In this document: one piece after another, positions 57,786 through 64,000 of the stretch
Numbering within the stretch: position 1 is the first letter of the stretch
How the letters are laid out: each line of letters begins with the position of its first letter
Assembly: GCF_005048155.1 (NCBI RefSeq)
Contig: NZ_SUMB01000004.1
Span: 248,001-312,000, forward strand
From: Streptomyces piniterrae
Lineage (GTDB): Bacteria; Actinomycetota; Actinomycetes; Streptomycetales; Streptomycetaceae
DNA length: 64,000 bases
Reading direction: 5' to 3'
Translations under genes and position numbers: made by a program
Notes under the pieces: model-generated
The model's input: only the letters and a program-made list of their open reading frames with translations
The model's database searches: none
What the model was told of the DNA's origin: nothing

Positions 57786-59613
57786 CCTCCCAGTGCCCGA
57801 CGAGGTCCCGGTAGAGCGCGGAGCCCGCCATCAGCTCCTCGTGCGTACCGAGATCGGCGCGGGCGCCGTCCAGCACCAGAATGCGGTCGGCGCGCAGGGC
57901 CGAGCTGATCCGGTGGGCGCACACGATGAGGGTGCCCGGGCGGCGCGCGAACGCGTCCTCCGCGCCGGCCTCGGTCTCCGGGTCGAGGTGGCAGGTCGCC
58001 TCGTCGAGCAGGATCAGTCCCGCGGGCGGGAGGTAGGAGCGGACGAGGGCTATGAGCTGGCGTTCGCCGGCCGACAGCTCCTGATGGTCGACGGGCGCGT
58101 CGTAGCCGCCCAGCCGTTCCACGAGAGGCCGGGCGCCGACGGTGTCCACTGCGGCGTCCACAGCTGTCGTCGTGGCGCCCGGTTCCAGGTAGGTGAGGTT
58201 CTCCCAGAGCGTCCCGGCGAACACGTACGCCTCCTGGGGGATCAGCACCCGGTGACGGGCGAGTCCGTCGGTGTCGAGGCTTCGGACCGGTACGCCGTCC
58301 AGCCGGATCTGGCCGGCCCGCGGTTCCAGCACCCCGGCCACGAGCGCCGCGAAGGTCGATTTGCCCGCCCCGCTCGGTCCCACGACGGCCAGGTGCTCGC
58401 CCGGCCGCAGGACGAGGTCGAGGCCGCTGATCACCGGCTCCGCGGACCTGGCGTAGCGGAAGGTGACGCCGCGCAGTTCCACCCTTGAGGCTCGCGATGT
58501 CCCCGAGGCCCCTGAGGCCCCCGAGGCGAGTGCACTCCCCCGAGCGGCTGTGCTTGCGCGGTGGGAAGTCTCGCCGGCCGCCGCGAGCCCTGCCCCCGCC
58601 CCCGTCAGGCTGCCCTTCGCCTGCCCCATCCCCCGCCCCCGCACCGCGGCCTCCGCCGGTGTCCCTTCCGCCGCCTCCGCGATCCGGCCGAGGGTGACCA
58701 GCAGCCACAGACCGCTTCCGCCCACCCCCTGGACGAGGCCCTGCAGCGCCGGCTGGAGGCCCTGCGACACATACGTCACCGCGCCCAGCACCGCTCCCGC
58801 CGTCACCCCGCCCTTCACCAGCCACGGCGCTCCGGCCAGGATCAGTACAAGCGGCAGCCAGCCGCCGATGCCCAGGGCCGCCGTCCGCAGGGCGGTCGTC
58901 CGTGCCAGCGCGCGGGTGGCCCGCGCGGTCGTGTCGATCGGGTCGCCCGTCTGCTTTCGTATGACGTCCTCGGCGCCGCACGCCACCACGTCGCGCAGCC
59001 CGCCGGTCAGCGCGCTCACGCTCTCGGCCATGCGCTCGTCGGCCAGCACCACGCTCCGCTGGCGCGCGGCCAGGGCCCGCAGTGACCCGACGAACAGGCC
59101 GAGACCGAGGAGCAGGGGCGGCAGTACGAACAGCAGCAGAACCGGGTCGAGCGTGGCCAGGCCGAGCAGTACGCCCGTCGATGTGACCACGAAGCCCTGA
59201 ACGAACATGACGACCGCGCCGTACGCCTCCCGGGCGATCTCGACGTGTTCGGTGAGGCGTGCGACGCCGGCCGTGTCGGCCGGGGTGCCCACCTGGGCGG
59301 ACCGGTGCAGCGTGCCGGACGTCACGAGCGTGACGAGTTCGTCCCGGAGCGGTTCGACGAGGGCCGACAGCCCGAGCGTGGCGTGGTGCGTCGCCCAGGC
59401 GCCGATCACGATCGCGCCCGCAAGCACTCCGAGCCAGGCGAAGCCCGCCCCGGTACGGCCCGCCAGGAAGCCGTCGTCGACGGCTCGGGCGACCGCCCAG
59501 CCGGAGAAGAAGGCGGGCACGGCCTGCAGCAGCGACCACCCGGTGAACCGCGTGAACTCCTTGCGCCGCCGGCGTAGCGAGGAGCGCAGCAGCCCACCGG
59601 CCCGCCCGGTCAT
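57763..59613 (-). CDS. ABC transporter permease-ATPase (second of pair)
   Basis: A 616-residue half-transporter. The membrane domain (about 1-310, six helices) precedes an NBD with Walker A AVVGPSGAGKSTFAALVAGV, Q-loop VLIPQEAYVFAG, signature HQELSAGERQLIAL, Walker B LILLDEATCHLDPETE and the H-loop VCAHRISS. Between them is an Ala/Ser/Thr-rich low-complexity linker (about 340-380). The start at 59613 overlaps the stop of the preceding gene (ATGA). It corresponds to the second ABC gene of amf/ram-type clusters and should form a heterodimer with its neighbour to export the lanthipeptide. Its stop region overlaps the convergent regulator gene by 23 bp. Confidence 0.9.
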   Translation of the reverse strand: MTGRAGGLLRSSLRRRRKEFTRFTGWSLLQAVPAFFSGWAVARAVDDGFLAGRTGAGFAWLGVLAGAIVIGAWATHHATLGLSALVEPLRDELVTLVTSGTLHRSAQVGTPADTAGVARLTEHVEIAREAYGAVVMFVQGFVVTSTGVLLGLATLDPVLLLFVLPPLLLGLGLFVGSLRALAARQRSVVLADERMAESVSALTGGLRDVVACGAEDVIRKQTGDPIDTTARATRALARTTALRTAALGIGGWLPLVLILAGAPWLVKGGVTAGAVLGAVTYVSQGLQPALQGLVQGVGGSGLWLLVTLGRIAEAAEGTPAEAAVRGRGMGQAKGSLTGAGAGLAAAGETSHRASTAARGSALASGASGASGTSRASRVELRGVTFRYARSAEPVISGLDLVLRPGEHLAVVGPSGAGKSTFAALVAGVLEPRAGQIRLDGVPVRSLDTDGLARHRVLIPQEAYVFAGTLWENLTYLEPGATTTAVDAAVDTVGARPLVERLGGYDAPVDHQELSAGERQLIALVRSYLPPAGLILLDEATCHLDPETEAGAEDAFARRPGTLIVCAHRISSALRADRILVLDGARADLGTHEELMAGSALYRDLVGHWEVTASPTP

Positions 59614-61385
59614 GCCGGGCTCCTGGCTGCCGCGTCGGCCCCCTCGGGGAGCCCCGTGCCGGCCCCGCCCGGCCCCTCTCCCCCGGCGCCCGTGACCGGC
59701 TGGAACGCGGCCCGGTAGCTCGGCTCCGACCACAGTTCGCGATGGGTCCCCTGCCCCCGTACGCCGCCCCCGTCCAGCCAGATGACGATGTCCGCGCGCG
59801 CGGCGGTGGAGGCTCTGTGCGTCACCACCAGACGCGTGCGGTCCGCCAGGGCGCCGGCACCGGTGAGTACCTGGCTGATGTGGTGCTCGGTGACGGTGTC
59901 GAGGCTCGCGGCGACGTCGTCCAGTACCAGCAGCCGCCCCGCCTGGACGAACGCCCGTGCCAGGCCGACCCGCTGTGCCTCGCCACCGGAGAGCGGAGCG
60001 TCGGCGAGCCGGGTTCCGTACCCCTCCGGCATGCGCCGGATGAACGCGTCGGCCCGCGCCGCCGCGGCCTGTCGCGACACCTCGTCCGCGTCCACGCTCC
60101 TCGGCCCGAAGGCGATCGCGTCGGCGAAGGTCTCACCCAGCAGCACCGGACGTTCGAAGCCGTAGGCCACCGCCTTGCGCAGGGCGGAGCGGTCGAGGCG
60201 GGGCAGCGGCACTCCGTCCAGCAGCACCTCGCCCTCGTCCGGGTCGAGGAGGCGCCCGGCCAGGGCCGCCAGCACCGACTTTCCCGAGCCGGAGCGGCCG
60301 GCGACAGCGACCAGGGCGCCTCCGGGAACGGTCAGCCACAGGTTCTCCAGTACGGCCCCGCTCCCGGACGCCCCTACGGTGACGCCCCGGAACTCCAGCC
60401 GTCCGGGCCCGTCGGGAAGCTTTTCGTCGCCGTACCGAACCGTGGGCTCCGCGAGCACCTCGGAGACGCGGCCCGCCGTCGCGCGGGCCAGGGCAAGCCG
60501 GCTCGCGGACGACACCACGGAGCTGATGCCGGTGGCCACCACCACGTACTCGCCGGCCGCCAGGACCTGCCCCGGGGTGATCCGGCCCTGCGCGAGTTCC
60601 AGACCGGCGACCGCCAGCACGGCGACCTCCAGCAGGGGGACGGTCAGCGCCTCCCGCGACGAGACGCGCGCGAGGGCCCGCCACATCCCGGACCCGTGCC
60701 GGCGCAGCTCCGGCAGCGGGCCCAGGACACGGCGCACCTCACGGTCCACCGTCCCGGCGGCGGTGATGGTCCGGATACCGGTCAGGGCGTCGACGAGCCG
60801 GGCGGCCAGGCGCCCTTGGGCGTCGAAATAGTGCTCGTTGATGTCGGACGCGTCGCGGACGAACGTGCGGACCAGGAGCAGTACGACGGGCAGGCCCACC
60901 AGGAAGGTGAGGCACAGCCAGGGGTCGATGAGGGCCAGCGCGACGATCGCGCCGAGCGGGGGCACCAGGTCCATGACGGCCCAGACCAGCGTCGACGCCA
61001 CCTGCCCGGTCCTGGCGGAGTTGCCCACCAGCCGGCTCACCAGATCGCCGGACGTGAAGCGGCGCGTGGCACGGGTGCCCAGCCCCAGTACGTGCCGGAG
61101 CAGGGTATGGCGGACCCAGGCGACGGAACGCGCCTCGGCCAGCTTGCCCACGAGGTCGTCGAGCGTGTCGCAGACCATCAGCACGAAGATCGCCGCGATG
61201 CTCAGCGACAGCCACCCGGCCGTGTCGCCGCCGCTGAGGACGGCGTCGACCGTGCGGCCCATAAGGGCGGGCAACACCGTGTAGACACCTGCGAGGAGCA
61301 GCGAGGTGGCCATCATGACGGCCACCCAGGGCCCGCCCCGCCGCGCTGCCGTCAGCAGCAGCCGGTCCGCGGCGCGTCGGTCCAT
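59610..61385 (-). CDS. ABC transporter permease-ATPase (first of pair)
   Basis: A 591-residue half-transporter with six membrane helices (about 15-310) and an NBD (about 335-560) with Walker A VAVAGRSGSGKSVLAALAGR, signature DAPLSGGEAQRVGLARAF, Walker B LLVLDDVAASLDTVTE and H-loop VVTHRAST. In Walker B the usual catalytic Glu is Asp (LDD), so this half may have a degenerate ATP site while the partner (LDE) has the active one, a common heterodimer pattern. GGGAG precedes the ATG. It lies downstream of the precursor gene after a hairpin and is translationally coupled to the second ABC gene. Confidence 0.9.
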   Translation of the reverse strand: MDRRAADRLLLTAARRGGPWVAVMMATSLLLAGVYTVLPALMGRTVDAVLSGGDTAGWLSLSIAAIFVLMVCDTLDDLVGKLAEARSVAWVRHTLLRHVLGLGTRATRRFTSGDLVSRLVGNSARTGQVASTLVWAVMDLVPPLGAIVALALIDPWLCLTFLVGLPVVLLLVRTFVRDASDINEHYFDAQGRLAARLVDALTGIRTITAAGTVDREVRRVLGPLPELRRHGSGMWRALARVSSREALTVPLLEVAVLAVAGLELAQGRITPGQVLAAGEYVVVATGISSVVSSASRLALARATAGRVSEVLAEPTVRYGDEKLPDGPGRLEFRGVTVGASGSGAVLENLWLTVPGGALVAVAGRSGSGKSVLAALAGRLLDPDEGEVLLDGVPLPRLDRSALRKAVAYGFERPVLLGETFADAIAFGPRSVDADEVSRQAAAARADAFIRRMPEGYGTRLADAPLSGGEAQRVGLARAFVQAGRLLVLDDVAASLDTVTEHHISQVLTGAGALADRTRLVVTHRASTAARADIVIWLDGGGVRGQGTHRELWSEPSYRAAFQPVTGAGGEGPGGAGTGLPEGADAAARSPA

Positions 61386-61499
61386 GGGCGTCTCCCGATA
61401 CTGCGTACGCGCGAGCGCGACGTACGCGGAGGGGGTACGGCGTACGACAGAGGGGGCGAGAGGGGCTGTGTCAGGAGGGGGCTGTGTCAGTCAACGGGA

Positions 61500-61526
61500 G
61501 GCGGGAACGCGTCGAGCGTTCCCGCC
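61500..61526 (-). terminator. Attenuator-like hairpin after the precursor gene
   Basis: An 11-bp perfect stem (GGCGGGAACGC / GCGTTCCCGCC) with a 5-nt loop begins 10 nt past the precursor stop. As in many lanthipeptide operons, partial termination here would make the precursor mRNA more abundant than the transporter mRNA. Confidence 0.75.
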
Positions 61527-61535
61527 CCGGTGGGT

Positions 61536-61655
61536 TCAGCAGAGCAACAGGCTCAGACCGCTGAAGCCGCCACCTCCGCACTGCTTGCTGGCTCCACTCC
61601 TCTTCGGCTTGTTGCTGTAACCCAGCTCCATGCCCTGAAGGTCGAGGATCGTCAT
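61536..61655 (-). CDS. Class III lanthipeptide precursor (AmfS/RamS type)
   Basis: A 39-residue peptide starting MTILDLQGMELGYSNK with GGAGG about 9 nt before the ATG. The leader motif ILDLQGME fits the (I/L)LxLQ.ME pattern of class III leaders. The core carries two Ser-x2-Ser-x(n)-Cys motifs: SGASKQC (n=2) and SGLSLLLC (n=3), the labionin/lanthionine pattern modified by LanKC enzymes. The second matches the SxxSxxxC rings of SapB and AmfS, while a Gly4 stretch between them is unusual. It lies between lanKC and the ABC pair, exactly as in amf/ram clusters. Mature product and cleavage site are not known. Confidence 0.87.
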   Translation of the reverse strand: MTILDLQGMELGYSNKPKRSGASKQCGGGGFSGLSLLLC

Positions 61656-61675
61656 GACGTTTCACCTCCGTTCTG

Positions 61676-64000
61676 CTACTCCGTGGGGACGGGGAGGGAA
61701 TGGCTCGGGGTGCGTTCTCTCGGCGCCGGGCGGGCCGGCGTGGCGACCCGCGGCGCGGCGAGGAACGGCAGATGTACGGGAGAGTCGTGGAGCGCGGCGC
61801 CGAGAGCCAGGAGCACCCCGGCGCTGCCGGTTGCCAGGTCCGTGGAGAGCCGCAGCAACTCTTCGCCGGGGAAGGCGAGGTGGCCCTTGTGCACCACCGC
61901 GTACCGCGCCAGTCGGCGGATCTGGTCGGCGACGACCGGATCCCGTTCGGCGGCGGTGCCGGGCGGGTGGGTGCGGCTGAGGTGGAGGATCATTCCGGCC
62001 AGGCCGTCGAAGAGCCCGGGCTCTATGTAGAACCGTCCCTCGGCGGCCATGCGGATCGCGGCAGCGGCCGTCCTGAACCGGTCGTCCTCGCGATGCGCGA
62101 GGTAGTCGTCGATGACGAGGCCTATGCCCACGCTGCCGTCGGCGAGGTACGGCATCGTCCGCCAGCCCTCGTTGACGCCCATGTCCCCCTCTTCGCGGAG
62201 GAGGCACCGGCGCAGGTCCTGCCGGACGGCCGCCGCGGCGAGATCCAGCAACTGCGGCTCGCCGGTGCGCTCGTACCACCGCAGGAAGAGCAGCGCGGGG
62301 CCCGCCGAGCCGCGCAGCAGACCGGCGTACGGGTGGGCGCCGCCGCTGATCTCGGGCACGGCGTCGGCCGGTCCCAGCCGGGAGGCCACGGCGTCCACGG
62401 CTTTCACGGCCGCGTCGTGGAGGGCGGGATCGCCGGTGGCCGAGGCGAAGTGCAGGAGGTTCAGGCCGATGCCGGACAGCCCGCCCCTCAGGTCGAGGCC
62501 GAGTTCCTGCCAACGCCGCTCCCCCAAGCACTGGTCGAGGACCTTCAACGCCTCATGCCGGTGGCCGAGGTGGTCGAGCACGTACGCGATGCCGTGCAGG
62601 CCGTCGTAGAGGCCCAGGCGGGTGCCCGGTTCGGGGCGCATGGCCCGGCGGATCAGCCACTCCTCGTGGTCGGGTCGGCGGCCCGCGCCGGTCACGTCGA
62701 GTGCGTACAGCACCCCGGCCGCGCCGTACGCCAGGCCGAGGCCGCCGCCCGGCGTGTCGAACTGCTCGATGTCGCCCGGGAAGAGCCGGTCGTCCCGCTC
62801 GGGCGTGGCCTCCGCGAGAATGGCGGCGGCCATCGAGTCACGGGCCTCCAGCCAGCCGTCGCGGTCCGGTCGAAGGCGCGGTTCGGGGGCCGCTGCGGCC
62901 GGTGCCCGGCGGCCGTCCGTGGGGGCGCTGTCGCCCGTGGGGGCACCGTCCGTGGAGGCACCGTCGCCCGTGGAGGCGCCGCCGCCCGTGGAGGCGCCGT
63001 CGCCCGTCAGGATCCGTACCGCCCCGTCGAAGAAGGCACGCGGGACGGGGAACATCCGCACCGCTTCCCGGGCGAGCTGCCCCGCCTTGCCCGCGTCCAG
63101 GGGCAGCAGGCCGGTCAGTGGCATGAAGAGGGACAGCTTGAGGCAGGCGAGGGCGTAGTCGTCGACGGCGAAGCCGCGCCGCTCCTTCGGTGCGGTGAAG
63201 CCCTGGGTGCCGAGCACCTGGCGCCGCCCCTCCGTCACATCCGTCGCGCCCTCGAAGTCGATCAGCACAACACGGCCGTCGGGGCCGACGATGATGTTCG
63301 ACGGCTGCACATCACCGATGACCACGCCCCGCTCATGGACATCGGCCACCGCCCGCTCCACCCGCTCGTACACCCCCACGGCCCAGGAGGTGTAGCCGGC
63401 CATCACCGCCTCGTCGGCGTTCGGCAGGACGAGCGGGTACCGGTCGACGAAGAGATGGCTCAGCTCCGTCCCCTCGACGAACTCCTCGGCGAGGAAGTGG
63501 TGTTCCCCCACCACGAAGTGATCGTGCAGTGCGGGTACACAGTCGAGGCCACGCAGGCGCTCCAGCGTCTCCCTCTCACGCTGCAGCCTGGCGACCGCGT
63601 CCCGGCCGTCGGCCGTCAATCCCGCGTGCGGCCGTGCCTCCTTCAGCACCACACGATCCCCGGTACGTAGGTCCTCACCTGCATAGATGCCACCGCCGTT
63701 GGAGAAGTGCAGGGCTTTTTCGAAGCGATAGGGCAGGTCGGCGAGCGCGGCCCCACCGCGCGCGGCCAGATGGGGTTCGAGGAAACCGGGCAGCTCCACC
63801 CAGTCCGGTACCCGGAAAACCGGCGCCCGGACGTCCGGCACCAGCCGGCCCTCGCCGTCCTCGATCGCGAGCTCCACCTCTCCGTCCGGGGAGACGCAGT
63901 ACCGCTCGCCGAACGCCCCGTACCGGACGTACAGCGGGCCCTCACCCCAGCGGAGATCGCTGAGAATGTAGGGCCCGGAACGCCCGTGGAGTACGGGACC
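61676..64000 (-). CDS. lanKC: Class III lanthipeptide synthetase LanKC (5' end beyond window)
   Basis: The reading frame runs off the right edge (in frame at base 64000), so 774 C-terminal residues are seen. The visible N-part (SGPYILSDLRWGEGPLYVRY, GERYCVSPDGEVELAIEDGE) is the end of the phosphoSer/Thr lyase domain. A kinase domain follows (about 90-330 of the visible part), with Lys in RVVLKEARPH, GVVIGDVQPSNIIVG and VLIDFEGATD. An Asp/Gly/Thr-rich linker (repeat GDGAST) leads to a LanC-like cyclase (about 420-740; GLYDGLHGIAYVLDH, GGLSGIGLNLL, LFDGLAGM). The enzyme phosphorylates Ser/Thr, eliminates phosphate and cyclises onto Cys. No zinc-binding Cys-His set is visible, as in class III enzymes. 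Confidence 0.93.
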   Translation of the reverse strand, partial: GPVLHGRSGPYILSDLRWGEGPLYVRYGAFGERYCVSPDGEVELAIEDGEGRLVPDVRAPVFRVPDWVELPGFLEPHLAARGGAALADLPYRFEKALHFSNGGGIYAGEDLRTGDRVVLKEARPHAGLTADGRDAVARLQRERETLERLRGLDCVPALHDHFVVGEHHFLAEEFVEGTELSHLFVDRYPLVLPNADEAVMAGYTSWAVGVYERVERAVADVHERGVVIGDVQPSNIIVGPDGRVVLIDFEGATDVTEGRRQVLGTQGFTAPKERRGFAVDDYALACLKLSLFMPLTGLLPLDAGKAGQLAREAVRMFPVPRAFFDGAVRILTGDGASTGGGASTGDGASTDGAPTGDSAPTDGRRAPAAAAPEPRLRPDRDGWLEARDSMAAAILAEATPERDDRLFPGDIEQFDTPGGGLGLAYGAAGVLYALDVTGAGRRPDHEEWLIRRAMRPEPGTRLGLYDGLHGIAYVLDHLGHRHEALKVLDQCLGERRWQELGLDLRGGLSGIGLNLLHFASATGDPALHDAAVKAVDAVASRLGPADAVPEISGGAHPYAGLLRGSAGPALLFLRWYERTGEPQLLDLAAAAVRQDLRRCLLREEGDMGVNEGWRTMPYLADGSVGIGLVIDDYLAHREDDRFRTAAAAIRMAAEGRFYIEPGLFDGLAGMILHLSRTHPPGTAAERDPVVADQIRRLARYAVVHKGHLAFPGEELLRLSTDLATGSAGVLLALGAALHDSPVHLPFLAAPRVATPARPAPRERTPSHSLPVPTE

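Overview
This is a GC-rich actinobacterial sequence, almost certainly from a Streptomyces chromosome. GTG and TTG starts are frequent, Shine-Dalgarno sites are GGAGG-like, terminators are hairpins without U-tracts, and many families are typical of the genus (DUF6207, SARP, CGNR, AmfR-like regulator, SpoIIE-type phosphatase). It reads as an accessory or chromosome-arm region. It holds at least five transposase, integrase or gene remnants, several minisatellites, and no rRNA, tRNA or core biosynthetic operon. The right edge cuts a lanthipeptide synthetase gene.

Layout. 0-8.4 kb: an IS5-type scrap, a DinB-like protein, a VanW-type wall protein, a secreted EEP-fold hydrolase, a PAS-PAS-GAF-SpoIIE phosphatase flanked by simple repeats, a DUF1353 membrane protein with a 30-residue coupled leader ORF, and a DUF6207 protein. 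8.6-12.2 kb: a transposase scrap, then an EACC1 plus caspase-WD40 pair that looks like a conflict (programmed-death) module, with a broken HINT/polymorphic-toxin fragment behind it. 12.4-19.4 kb: a fused glycine/sarcosine and dimethylglycine methyltransferase (glycine betaine synthesis), a HAD protein lacking the second motif I Asp, SDR and tryptophan-dioxygenase remnants, a small secreted peptidoglycan-binding protein, a DUF1963 protein and a methyltransferase.

19.7-28.7 kb: a compact minus-strand cluster of KASIII-like synthase, SRPBCC protein, ThDP enzyme, bicovalent flavin oxidase and HisC-like aminotransferase, next to a divergent NmrA reductase/AraC pair. It has no PKS or NRPS, I cannot match it to a known pathway, and it carries an unusual array of palindromic 20-21 bp repeats. 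29.0-38.3 kb: a TerY-P-like triad (vWA, PP2C, kinase; the genes overlap) with a membrane-anchored nuclease-like effector and a convergent SARP-NB-ARC-TPR regulator. 39.1-51.4 kb: MepB, a NACHT-LRR STAND NTPase, an integrase pseudogene, a leishmanolysin-like protease, a CYTH protein, a small membrane protein, an ANL ligase with an altered P-loop between two copies of an exact 24-bp repeat, and a DUF2075 nuclease-helicase.

52.1-57.0 kb: two drug-efflux MFS genes with a CGNR and an AraC regulator. 57.2-64.0 kb: a class III (AmfS/RamS-type) lanthipeptide cluster in the order lanKC, precursor, hairpin, ABC, ABC, with a convergent AmfR-like regulator. The 39-residue precursor carries two labionin-type Ser/Ser/Cys motifs.

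How the parts work together: the window mixes secondary metabolism with several phage-defence-like or conflict modules. All assignments come from reading motifs by eye; no database search was run.
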